35,344 nucleotides of DNA from CAZCPB01 sp964500365 (GTDB lineage Bacteria; Planctomycetota; Phycisphaerae; Phycisphaerales; UBA1924): the NCBI GenBank assembly GCA_964500365.1, contig CAZCPB010000009.1:1-35344 (forward strand), given 5' to 3'. Position 1 is the stretch's first letter; each line of letters begins with the position of its first letter. The notes below the pieces were generated by a model. That model did not search any database. It saw nothing but the letters and a program-made list of their open reading frames with translations, and was not told where the DNA came from. This document shows positions 22,497-30,481 of the stretch, in pieces. The position numbers were made by a program, and so were the translations under genes.

Positions 22497-24977
22497 TCAA
22501 GACCCTGGCGCTTTCCTGAGCACGGTCACGCCGGTGTCGATCGACAAACCCGGTCGGGCTTTCCTGAGCGCGGCCACGCCGGTTTCGGTGACCTGGGTGT
22601 AGCTGAGGTTGAGCGTGGTCAGGCCGGTGAGAGCCGAGTCTCGGGCGGCGAGGGCGGCTATGCCGACATCGGTGACACGGGTGGCGGTGAGGTTCAACGT
22701 GGTCAGGGCGGAGAGCGGAGAGCCGCCGGCGGCAAGGGCGGCCACGCCGGCGTCGGTCACCTGGGTGTAGCGGAGGTCCAGCGTGGTCAAGGCGGCGAGG
22801 GCCGAGTCTTTGGCGGCACAGGCGGTCAGGCCGAAGTCCGTAACCTGGCTGTCGTAGAGATCAAGCGTGGTCAGCGACGCGAGGGCCGAGCCTTTCGCGG
22901 CGAGGGCGGCCACGCCGGTATCGGTGACTTGCGTGGCTCGGAGTCTCAACGTCGTCAGGGCTGAGAGAGCCGAATCATTGGCGGCGAGGGCCGCGATGCC
23001 GGCATCGGTCACCTGGGTGTAACCGAGGTCGAGCGACGACAGCGCGCCGAGAGTCGAACCCTTGGCGGCCAACGCGGCAACGCCCGCGTCGGTGATCCGG
23101 GTGCCGTAGAGATTCAACGTGGTCAGGGCGGAGAGGGCTGAGTCCTTGGCCGCGAGGGCGGCCGCGCATTGGTCGGTGACCTGAGTTCCTCGCAGGTCCA
23201 GCGTGGTCAGGGCGGAAAGGGCCGAGCCGCCGGCGGTGAGGGACGCCACACCGGTATCACCCACCCTGGTGCCGTAGAGGTACAACGTCTTCAGAGCTGA
23301 GACGGCCGAGCCCTTGGCGGCCAACGCGGCCACGCCGGTGTCGGTGGCTTTGGTGTAGCCCAAGTCCAGCGTGGTCAGCCGGGAGATCGGCGAGTCTTTG
23401 GCGGCGAGGGCGGCGACGCCGGTGTCGGTGATCTGGGGGCTCACGAGCCACAACGCGGTCAGGCCTGAGAGGGACGAGTCCTTGGCGACGAGAGCGGCGA
23501 CGTCGTGATCGGTGCAGAAGGTGCCCGAGAGAAAGAGCGTGGTCACGGCGGAGAGGCCCGAGCCCTTGGCGGAGACCAGCTTGATCGTTTCGTAGACCGA
23601 CCCCACCGAGCCCTCGATCCGCAGGTGCTTCACGCCGGTCAGGCCGCTCATGTGCCGCAGGGCCGCGGGCGTGAGCGACTTGAACAGAGTCACCGTGCCT
23701 TCTTTTTCGTCAAAGCGAGCGCAGGTGACGAACGCCTCGCTCTCCTCGGCGCGCGTCCGGGCCTTGAACTCGGCCTTCTGGGCCTCGATCGCCGCGTCGC
23801 GCTGGTCGCGGGCGACCTTGGCCTGCCAGAGCGTCGATCCCAGGCCCGCCAGGAGCACCATGAACGATGCGATCACACCGCCGACCAGCGCTCGGTTGCG
23901 GCGGCTGAATCTCTGAATCTGATACCACGCGCTCGCGTTCCGGGCGGTAATCGGCTCATGGTCGAGGTAGCGCCTGATGTCGGCCGCCAGCGCGCCGGCC
24001 CCGCTGTAGCGTCTCGCCTTGTCCTTCTCCAGCGCGTGGGCGACGATCGTCTCGACATCGCCGCGGAGCGTTCGGTCGACCGACGAGAGGCGGCTGGGCT
24101 CGTCCTCTCGGATGATCCGCGCCGCTTCGTGGATCATCTTGCGCTCCAAGTCGTAGGGGAGCCGCCCCGTCAGGAGTTCGTAGGCGATCACGCCCAGGGC
24201 GTAGACATCCGAGCGCGTGTCGAGTTCGTTCGCCTCGCCCCCCACCTGCTCGGGGCTCATGTAGGGGATGGTGCCGACGATCGCCCCGACCTCGGTCTGC
24301 ATCGTGGTCTGCTGGATGTCCGAGTCGGTCGCTCGCGCGACGCCGAAATCGAGGACCTTGGGCTGACCATCTTCGGTGACCAGGATGTTGCCGGGCTTGA
24401 GGTCGCGGTGAATGACGCCCTTCTGATGGGCGTGCTGGACGGCATCGCAGACCTTGGCCATCAGTTCGAGACGATCACGGATCGAGAGGATCCTCTCGGT
24501 GGCGTAACGCGTGAGAGTCACGCCCTTCACCAGTTCCATGGCAAAGAACGGGATGACCTGGCCCTGGGTGGCCCGGCTCTCCGAGCCGGGCATCGGATTG
24601 CCCGCCGATCCACCCGGCGCGGAGAGCCGGGCCAGCTCAAACACCCCCGCTTCGTAGATCTGCGCAATGCCGGGATGGAGCAGCCGCCCCAGCACCTCGG
24701 ACTCGTGCTCGAAGCGCCGCAGCATCTTCTCGGTGGCGTAGCCGGGGCGAACAACTTTCAGTGCTACGTCGCGGTCGGGCTTGTCCTGGCGCGCCAGGTA
24801 CACGACTCCCATGCCGCCTTCGCCCAGCACTGATTCGATGCGGTAGGCAGAGATCACCGCGCCCGGCCCCAGGGGCGCCGTCGTGCGGGGTGCGAGCACC
24901 GGCTCATGCCCCGGCGTGGTTACCGTCCGCCCACGCGAGAGCGGGACCGTGGGCTCGTCGCAGCGCGGATCGGACAC
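22497..24977 (-). CDS. Transmembrane Ser/Thr protein kinase with leucine-rich repeats
   Basis: An 826-residue kinase. The glycine loop is GEGGMGVVYLA, with Lys at K74 in VALKVV, HRDLKPGNILV (190-200), LDFG (209-212) and MSPEQ (240-244). A membrane helix follows at about 365-384, then a short charged coiled coil (about 386-415), then leucine-rich repeats from about 440 to the C-terminus. The repeats (unit TDTGVAALAAKxSxLSxLTTL plus LxLxxTQV, 28 residues) should form an external solenoid that senses a ligand. Residues about 114-138 form an insertion encoded by a palindromic repeat, between IYEAGVFE and the hinge PFFAMELV. The start is a GTG with AGGGGG upstream. It is sited between tkt and a tkt 3' fragment. 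Confidence 0.92.
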   Translation of the reverse strand: MSDPRCDEPTVPLSRGRTVTTPGHEPVLAPRTTAPLGPGAVISAYRIESVLGEGGMGVVYLARQDKPDRDVALKVVRPGYATEKMLRRFEHESEVLGRLLHPGIAQIYEAGVFELARLSAPGGSAGNPMPGSESRATQGQVIPFFAMELVKGVTLTRYATERILSIRDRLELMAKVCDAVQHAHQKGVIHRDLKPGNILVTEDGQPKVLDFGVARATDSDIQQTTMQTEVGAIVGTIPYMSPEQVGGEANELDTRSDVYALGVIAYELLTGRLPYDLERKMIHEAARIIREDEPSRLSSVDRTLRGDVETIVAHALEKDKARRYSGAGALAADIRRYLDHEPITARNASAWYQIQRFSRRNRALVGGVIASFMVLLAGLGSTLWQAKVARDQRDAAIEAQKAEFKARTRAEESEAFVTCARFDEKEGTVTLFKSLTPAALRHMSGLTGVKHLRIEGSVGSVYETIKLVSAKGSGLSAVTTLFLSGTFCTDHDVAALVAKDSSLSGLTALWLVSPQITDTGVAALAAKDSPISRLTTLDLGYTKATDTGVAALAAKGSAVSALKTLYLYGTRVGDTGVASLTAGGSALSALTTLDLRGTQVTDQCAAALAAKDSALSALTTLNLYGTRITDAGVAALAAKGSTLGALSSLDLGYTQVTDAGIAALAANDSALSALTTLRLRATQVTDTGVAALAAKGSALASLTTLDLYDSQVTDFGLTACAAKDSALAALTTLDLRYTQVTDAGVAALAAGGSPLSALTTLNLTATRVTDVGIAALAARDSALTGLTTLNLSYTQVTETGVAALRKARPGLSIDTGVTVLRKAPGS
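22590..23513 (-). repeat. Eleven 84-bp tandem repeats encoding 28-residue LRR units
   Basis: Starting at residue 489, eleven consecutive 28-residue units follow without length variation, then a partial twelfth (TETGVAALRKA). Each begins (T/G)D-x-x-(V/I/A/L)-A-A, has a central KxSxLSxLTTL and ends LxLxxTQV. The DNA period is 84 bp, with strong similarity between units, so copy number could change by slippage or recombination. Confidence 0.92.
24566..24633. repeat. Palindromic element inserted in frame in the LRR-kinase gene
   Basis: A perfect 6-bp terminal inverted repeat, GGGTGG (24566-24571) and CCACCC (24610-24615), encloses a 9-bp hairpin and a 5-bp hairpin. The first is GCCCGGCTC-TCC-GAGCCGGGC (24571-24591); the second is ATCGG/CCGAT (24592-24609). 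A wider 13-bp perfect inverted repeat also links GGCCCGGCTCTCC (24570-24582) with GGAGAGCCGGGCC (24621-24633). The whole stretch is translated in the kinase as about 20-25 Gly/Pro/Ser-rich residues, in a position where relatives have a short loop before the FFAMELV hinge. Confidence 0.75.
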
Positions 24978-25021
24978 GTGATTTCCCCCTCACGCCGCGT
25001 CAATCTCGCACGCTCTATCGC

Positions 25022-26983
25022 TCACGCCACCTGCAAAAGCTCCATCGCCTTCTTCACGATCTCCTTCGCCGAGATCCCGCACATGCTCAGGAGCTCCTCG
25101 GGCGTCTTGGCGCTCTTGGGGATCCGCTTCACGTGCACCTGCGTGCACTTGAACGCATCCCCGCTCTCGGTCAGCGCGTCCGACACCGCCGAGCCGATGC
25201 CGCCGCCGTAGTTGTCCTCGAGGGTCATCACGTAGCCGTTGTTGGCGCCGATGATGTCGAGGAGCGCCGGAGCATCGAAGGGGAGCGAGTAGAGATCGAC
25301 GAGCGTGGCCGAGATGCCCGCCTTGTCGAGCAGCTCGAGGGCCTTGTTGGCCTCGTGCACCATGTAGCCCGCGGCACACAGGACCAAGTCCCGGCCCTCC
25401 TGCAGCACCTCGAACCCGCCGAGGTTGAACACCACGTCGTCGGAGTAGATGAACTCGGTCTCGGGCCGAAGCGTCCGCATGTAGCACGCGCCCTCGTACT
25501 CGGCCATGACGCTCGTGAGCGCGTACGCGGCGTAGGCGTCGGCGGGCTGGAGGACGTAGCACCCCGGGTTCCCGCGGTGGTCCTTGATCGTCGTGAACGA
25601 GCGGAACCAGGCGACGTCGGGCAGCCCCATCTGGCTCGGGCCGTCGCTGGCGAGCGTGACGCCCGCGTGGCTCCCGACGATCTTGATGTTGGCCCCCGAG
25701 TTGATCGCCATCTCGACCTGGTCGTACGCCCGGGTCACGAACTTGGCGAAGGTCGAGACGAAGGGGATCTTCCCCGCCGCGGCGAGGCCCGCCGCGACCG
25801 AGACCATGTTCTGCTCGCCGATCTTGCACTCGAAGAACCGCGAGGCCAGCTCGGGGTCCTTGCGGAAGGTCTCGGCGAAGGTCGAGTTCGAGACGTCGGC
25901 GTCGAGCACGACGATCCGCTCGTTGGCGTGCCCGAGGGCGCGGAGCGCGATGCCGTAGGCCTTGCGGGTCGCGAGGTTGCCGGCGTGCAGCAGGCTCGTC
26001 ATGTCCCATTTCTTCATGACCACGCTGAGGCTGTCGAGCTCCTCGGCCTTGGGCTCCGGGGGCTCGAACTCCGCGGGGGGCTGGATGGTGAACTGGTCGC
26101 TGCTGGCCAGCGCGCTGGTCAGCTCGATCCGCTTCTCGTCGAGTTCGGCGATGGCCTTCTTGAGCGCATCGCCGGTCGGCGGCTTGCCGTGCCAGCCGTT
26201 GCCCTGGATCGAGGGGCAGCCCCAGCCCTTCACGGTCCGCGCGATGACGGCCATGGGCTTGCCGACCTTGCCGCCCGTGAACGTGTCGATCGCGTTCTTG
26301 ATCTGGTTGGGCGCGTGGCCGTCGACGGTCTTGACTTCGTACCCGCACGCCGCGAGCTTCGCGGCCAGCGTGTCCGCGGACTGCTGCGGGCTTACGCGGT
26401 CGGCCTGCCCGTACTCGTTGCAGTTGAAGATGGGCAGGACGTTGGTCAGCTTGTGGTCGGCGATGTAGTCGATCGCCTCCCAGACCTGCCCCTCGCGCGA
26501 CTCGCCGTCGCCGATGATGCAGTAGACGCGCCGGTCGATCCCGTCCAGCCGTGCCGCGCACCCCAGGCCCGCGGCGACCGAAAGCCCCTGGCCCAGCGAG
26601 CCGGTCGCGGCATCGAAGAACGGGAAACCTTCCATGGGGTTCGGGTGGCCGTCCAGCACGCTCCCGGCCTCACGCAGCTTCTTGAGGTCGTCCACCGTCA
26701 GGCGCTTGCGGTCGTCCGCGTCCTTGCCGACCATGACGCCCAGCTTGGCGCACGCCGCGTACACGATGGGCACCGCGTGCCCCTCGGACAGGACGAGCCG
26801 GTCGCTGCTCGGGTACGTCGGGTAGTCGGGGCTCCACCGCATCGCATGGAACATCAGCACGGTCACGATCTGGCCGAGGCTCATGCTCGAGGTCGGATGG
26901 CCGCTGCCGGACGCGGCGGTCATTTCAAGGCAGAGACGGTCCAGCTCGATCGCCTGCGCGTGCACGGCGGCTTCGAATGACAT
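25022..26983 (-). CDS. tkt: Transketolase
   Basis: A 653-residue enzyme of the non-oxidative pentose phosphate or Calvin-type pathway that moves two-carbon ketol units using thiamine diphosphate. Seen motifs include GHPTSSMSLGQIV (28-40), SEGHA, GSLGQGLSVAAGLG (128-141), the ThDP-binding GDGESREGQ (158-166) with N188, the catalytic-Glu segment KIGEQNMVSVAAGL, and SDGPSQMGLPDV. The three domains run in the usual order and the length fits the family. The start is the ATG giving MSFEAAVHAQ, with AAAGGA about nine bases upstream; longer frames add a basic artefact. It is divergent from dnaN (374 bp apart). The last ~305 bp are duplicated at 21037-21342. Confidence 0.95.
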   Translation of the reverse strand: MSFEAAVHAQAIELDRLCLEMTAASGSGHPTSSMSLGQIVTVLMFHAMRWSPDYPTYPSSDRLVLSEGHAVPIVYAACAKLGVMVGKDADDRKRLTVDDLKKLREAGSVLDGHPNPMEGFPFFDAATGSLGQGLSVAAGLGCAARLDGIDRRVYCIIGDGESREGQVWEAIDYIADHKLTNVLPIFNCNEYGQADRVSPQQSADTLAAKLAACGYEVKTVDGHAPNQIKNAIDTFTGGKVGKPMAVIARTVKGWGCPSIQGNGWHGKPPTGDALKKAIAELDEKRIELTSALASSDQFTIQPPAEFEPPEPKAEELDSLSVVMKKWDMTSLLHAGNLATRKAYGIALRALGHANERIVVLDADVSNSTFAETFRKDPELASRFFECKIGEQNMVSVAAGLAAAGKIPFVSTFAKFVTRAYDQVEMAINSGANIKIVGSHAGVTLASDGPSQMGLPDVAWFRSFTTIKDHRGNPGCYVLQPADAYAAYALTSVMAEYEGACYMRTLRPETEFIYSDDVVFNLGGFEVLQEGRDLVLCAAGYMVHEANKALELLDKAGISATLVDLYSLPFDAPALLDIIGANNGYVMTLEDNYGGGIGSAVSDALTESGDAFKCTQVHVKRIPKSAKTPEELLSMCGISAKEIVKKAMELLQVA

Positions 26984-27357
26984 GGGCAAGTCCTTTCCGG
27001 CACCGCCAACCCGGGCGCGGTACCAAATCCGGGGCCCCGCCGCCGCGGGCGCCCTTCGCGCCCAGCGATTCGAACGAGACCGTTCCTTACTGAACCCCGA
27101 ACAGCCCGGAGAACCGGCCCGCCGCGTGCGCGGCACAGCCCGACCCTTTCCCGGGCCCGCTCGGTGACGAGCAATCGCTAGCGTAGCAACTCCCCCCTCC
27201 CCTTTGGCAACTTCCGTGCCAGAGATTTGGGAGGCGAGGCCGCCGCCGTCCGCGGGCCGGGCAGGCCGGGGCCCCGGAGGAGCGAACGGTCGGCACTTTA
27301 CCTGCCGCGCCGCGATACACTCACCACCCTAAGCAATCCCCACCCGAGTACCGCTCC
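26984..27357. promoter_or_regulatory. Divergent intergenic region between tkt and dnaN
   Basis: 374 bp with no convincing gene. It should contain the tkt promoter on the minus strand and the dnaN promoter on the plus strand. The segment just before dnaN (GCGATACACTCACC, about 27311-27324) has a -10-like TACACT, but no matching -35 at normal spacing. Frames here are Arg/Gly/Pro noise. Confidence 0.4.
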
Positions 27358-28539
27358 ATGAAAGTCATCTGCGACCGCGCCGCCCTGCTCGAAGCCATCA
27401 ACACCGTTTCGGGCGCCGTCGCGACGCGCAGCCCGCGCGTCCAGCTCACCTGCGTCAAGCTGACGGCCGCCAAGACCGGCGGCGTCGGCGAATTGACCCT
27501 GTCGGCCACCGACGCGGAAATCGCCCTCAAGTTCAAGCTTTCGCAGGTGGACGTGAGCGAGCCGGGCGAGGCGCTCATCCCGGCCGACAAGCTCCGCCAG
27601 ATCGTCTCGGCCGAGGACAACGAGCCGACGCTGACGATCGAGGTCGCGCAGGAGACCTGCCACATCCGGGGGGCCGACGCACACTTCAAGGTCTTCGGCT
27701 TCCCGCCCGCCGACTTCCCGCCGATCCCCGACTTCCAGTCGATCGCCCAGGGCGGCGCGAACGCCCCCAAGGCCAAGTCGGTCTTCACGCAGCAGGCCGG
27801 CACGCTGGGCGCGATCGTCGAGCGGACGCTCTTCGCCACCGCCCGCGAGAACTCTCGCTACGCGATCAACGGCGTCCTGCTGAAGCGCGACGGCAAGAAG
27901 CTGGAGATGGTCGCGACCGACGGGCGGCGCCTGGCCCTCTGCCGCGCTGGCGTCTCGGGCGCCACCGACAAGGACTCCAAGGCCCTTTCGTGCATCATCC
28001 CGACCAAGGCGCTGTCGCAGTTTCAGAAACTGGTGAAGGACCCCGAGGAGCCGGTGCACGTCGCCGTGACCGAGAACCAGGTGCTCTTCTCCTTCGGCGG
28101 CGACAAGGACCCGGGCCGCGCGGTGCTGGTCTCGAACCTCGTCGAGGGAACGTTCCCCCCCTACGAGGACGTCATCCCCAAGGACCAGGACAAGAAGATC
28201 ACCTTCGACCGCGACGTGCTCCTCTCGGCGGTCCGGCGCGCCAGCGTGCTGACCAACGAGGAATCACGCGGCGTCAAGATGAAGTTCACCGGCAAGACCA
28301 AGAAGCTCGAGCTCACGAGCCGCGCCCCCGAGATGGGCGAGTCGGACGTGAAGGTGGACATCGCCGCCTACGAGGGCGACGACGTCGAGATCGGCTTCAA
28401 CCCGGCGTACATCACCGATGCGCTGAAAGTGCTGCCCAACCCCGAAGTGATCATGGAGCTGAAGGCCCCGAACAAGCCTGGGCTGATCAAGAGCGGCAGC
28501 GAGTTCCTGTACGTGGTGATGCCGGTGAATCTGCAGTAA
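27358..28539 (+). CDS. dnaN: DNA polymerase III beta subunit (sliding clamp)
   Basis: A 393-residue clamp that tethers the replicative polymerase to DNA as a dimeric ring. It begins MKVICDRAALLEAINTVSGA, the standard first domain, and has LSATDAEIALKF. The middle domain includes ENSRYAINGVLLKRDGKK and VATDGRRLALCR. The C-terminal domain includes IGFNPAYITDALKVL. It ends in VVMPVNLQ, close to the canonical MPM(R/N)L tail. Internal loops are somewhat longer than in E. coli. Neither dnaA nor recF is adjacent: tkt is divergent on one side and a serine hydrolase follows on the other, so dnaN is not in the classical origin cluster. Confidence 0.95.
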   Translation: MKVICDRAALLEAINTVSGAVATRSPRVQLTCVKLTAAKTGGVGELTLSATDAEIALKFKLSQVDVSEPGEALIPADKLRQIVSAEDNEPTLTIEVAQETCHIRGADAHFKVFGFPPADFPPIPDFQSIAQGGANAPKAKSVFTQQAGTLGAIVERTLFATARENSRYAINGVLLKRDGKKLEMVATDGRRLALCRAGVSGATDKDSKALSCIIPTKALSQFQKLVKDPEEPVHVAVTENQVLFSFGGDKDPGRAVLVSNLVEGTFPPYEDVIPKDQDKKITFDRDVLLSAVRRASVLTNEESRGVKMKFTGKTKKLELTSRAPEMGESDVKVDIAAYEGDDVEIGFNPAYITDALKVLPNPEVIMELKAPNKPGLIKSGSEFLYVVMPVNLQ

Positions 28540-28668
28540 GCCCGGCCCCAGGGAAGCAGTCCCTCGGTTCGCGCGCCCTGCGCCCAATCTCCGCGAAAAA
28601 CCGAGTTGTCGAGCCGGTGTGAGCTTCGCCGTTCCGAGCGACGGGGTCAGGCCCCGCGCCCATCTCCA

Positions 28669-28687
28669 ATAGTACGGTTCGTACTAT
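28669..28687. promoter_or_regulatory. Perfect operator-like palindrome before the serine hydrolase gene
   Basis: ATAGTACG (28669-28676) and CGTACTAT (28680-28687) form perfect 8-bp arms separated by GTT. It ends 22 bases before the ATG and about 10 before the AAGGGAG ribosome site, inside a GC-rich gap whose only A/T-rich part is this palindrome. The shape suits a dimeric repressor (TetR, GntR or BlaI/MecI type). The regulator is not in the window, so the assignment is inference. Confidence 0.6.
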
Positions 28688-28709
28688 CGCTCCACCCAAG
28701 GGAGACTTC

Positions 28710-30236
28710 ATGGCCAGCACAGCCTTTCTCAGCCGCGCTCTCGCCGCCTTTGTCGTGATTCTGTCCGCGTTCCTGCCCCCGCGCCCCGCGATCGCCCAAC
28801 CCCAGACTCCCGGCCCCTACACCGACTCCCCCACCCTCCCCGACACCCCCGCCTACGCCCGTGCCCGTGAGGTGATGGACCTCATCAACTCCGCCGATGT
28901 CGCCGCGTTCCAGCGCTACGTGCAGGAGTCTTTCGCCCCCGAGTTCCGCGATGCCGTCCCGCCCGAGGGTCACGCGGCATTCTTCGACGATGTCGTCTCC
29001 GGCTCCGGCACGCTGACGCTCCACGGCGCCCGCTCCTACACCCCGCCCCGCCCTCTCACGAACGCCACGCTCATCGTCCGCACCGGTCTTTCCGAACAAT
29101 GGCGGGCGATCGTCCTCAATGTCGAAGAGGCCGCGCCGCACAAGATCGCGCGTCTCAGCTTCGACCGCGCCCGCCCGCCCAGCGACCTCCCCCCAGCCGC
29201 GGGCCCGGCCCTCACCGATGTCGAAATCGCCGGAGAACTCGGCGCCTACATCGACCGCCTCGCCGAACAGGACGCCTTCAGCGGCACGGTCCTCCTGGCC
29301 AGGGACGGCAAGCCCATCCTCACCCGCGCTGTCGGCCTCGCCAACCGCGACTTCAACGCCCCCAACACCATCGACACCAGGTTCAACCTCGGCTCGATGA
29401 ACAAGATGTTCACCGCGGTCGCCGTCCTCCAACTCGCCGAGCAAGGGAAACTCTCTCTCGACGACACGCTCGCCAAGTACCTCGACACCTCGTGGCTCTC
29501 GCAGGACATCCTCGACCGCGTCACGATCCGCCATCTGCTGACCCACACTTCCGGCCTGGGCTCGTACTTCAACGACACCTTCGCCCGCTCGAGCCGCGCC
29601 CTCTACCGCAACGTCAGCGACTACAAGCCCCTGGTCTCCTCTGAAACTCTCGCCTTCGAGCCCGGCACGCAGCAGCGCTACAGCAACACGGGCTTCCTCA
29701 TCGCGGGCGCCGTCGTCGAGAAGGTTTCGGGGATGGACTACTTTGACTATGTCCGAAAGAACATCACCGGCCCCGCCGGCATGACCAATACCGACTGCTA
29801 CGAACTCGACGAGGTCAACGAGAACCTCGCCGTCGGCTACGACCGGCGCATGACTCCCGCCGGACCGCGATACACCAACAACATCTTCATGCACGTGATC
29901 CGCGGCGGTCCCGCCGGCGGCGGGTACTCGACCGTCACCGACCTGCTCCGCTTCGACCGGGCGCTCCGCTCGGGCGCACTGCTCAAGCAGGACTCCCTCG
30001 CCGCCGCGTGGACGCCCGACGAAAAGCTCAACGCCATCGGCTACGGCCTCGGCTTCGGCGTGCAGCAGACCCCCGCCGGGAAGATCATCGGCCATTCCGG
30101 CGGCTTCAACGGCATCAGCGCCAACCTCGACGTGTACCTCGACTCGGGCTTCACCGTCGCCGTCCTCTCCAACTACGGCCGCGCGGCAGAGTTTGTCGAG
30201 TCCAAGGCCCGCGAGCTCATCCTGCGCGGAAGATGA
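28710..30236 (+). CDS. Exported serine hydrolase of the class C beta-lactamase / DD-peptidase-like family
   Basis: A 508-residue protein with a signal peptide (ALAAFVVILSAFLPPRPAIA-Q). An N-terminal domain of about 140 residues resembles the small accessory domain often fused to such hydrolases (VMDLINSADVAAFQRYV). The beta-lactamase fold runs from about 175. Catalytic motifs: S229-M-N-K232 (SxxK), YSN in QQRYSNTGFLIAG (YxN) and HSGG in GKIIGHSGGFNG. Members act as esterases, D-aminopeptidases, carboxypeptidases or beta-lactamases; no resistance role can be claimed. The start has AAGGGAG six bases upstream and sits just after an operator-like palindrome, suggesting regulated expression. Confidence 0.9.
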   Translation: MASTAFLSRALAAFVVILSAFLPPRPAIAQPQTPGPYTDSPTLPDTPAYARAREVMDLINSADVAAFQRYVQESFAPEFRDAVPPEGHAAFFDDVVSGSGTLTLHGARSYTPPRPLTNATLIVRTGLSEQWRAIVLNVEEAAPHKIARLSFDRARPPSDLPPAAGPALTDVEIAGELGAYIDRLAEQDAFSGTVLLARDGKPILTRAVGLANRDFNAPNTIDTRFNLGSMNKMFTAVAVLQLAEQGKLSLDDTLAKYLDTSWLSQDILDRVTIRHLLTHTSGLGSYFNDTFARSSRALYRNVSDYKPLVSSETLAFEPGTQQRYSNTGFLIAGAVVEKVSGMDYFDYVRKNITGPAGMTNTDCYELDEVNENLAVGYDRRMTPAGPRYTNNIFMHVIRGGPAGGGYSTVTDLLRFDRALRSGALLKQDSLAAAWTPDEKLNAIGYGLGFGVQQTPAGKIIGHSGGFNGISANLDVYLDSGFTVAVLSNYGRAAEFVESKARELILRGR

Positions 30237-30481
30237 ACGGGCGAATTGGCAGCAGGATTGGTGCACGCGCGAAGTTCACCGGCACGAACAAGATAAGATT
30301 CTTCCAGTATATTCTTGATCCATAAGCCGTGACCCTGCCAATCATTGCGACTTCGCTCGAGTCAGCATAATCAGGTAACCCTTGACGCGAGCGATGAATC
30401 GAGGAAGCTGTGGCCACGCCCGTTTCCAACGCCGCGCAGGGGGCGCGACGGCCGGGCGCAATTCATCGAGGAGGACAATTC
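30237..30481. promoter_or_regulatory. Leader region of the PEP-CTERM gene with an AT-rich promoter-like segment
   Basis: A markedly A/T-rich patch (30289-30325) in GC-rich DNA contains TATATT at 30308-30313, a possible -10 hexamer, although no good -35 lies 17 bases upstream. A leader of about 170 bases would follow, ending in the strong ribosome site GAGGAG just before the ATG. No terminator for the preceding gene is evident. Confidence 0.4.

Noticed and set aside
22590..23513. CRISPR-like array
   Set aside because: The 84-bp periodicity is continuous coding sequence of leucine-rich repeats with no unique spacers.
24761..26980. Plus-strand frame of about 740 codons opposite tkt
   Set aside because: Composition is that of a complementary-strand artefact (Arg, Gly, Val, Leu runs), while the minus strand encodes an unmistakable transketolase.
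28710..30236. Antibiotic-resistance beta-lactamase
   Set aside because: SxxK, YxN and HxG-type motifs define a broad hydrolase family; the N-terminal accessory domain and lack of a closer match give no ground for a resistance claim.
28647..30266. Minus-strand frame of 539 codons opposite the serine hydrolase
   Set aside because: The plus strand has a signal peptide, all three catalytic motifs and a ribosome site; the opposite frame has none.
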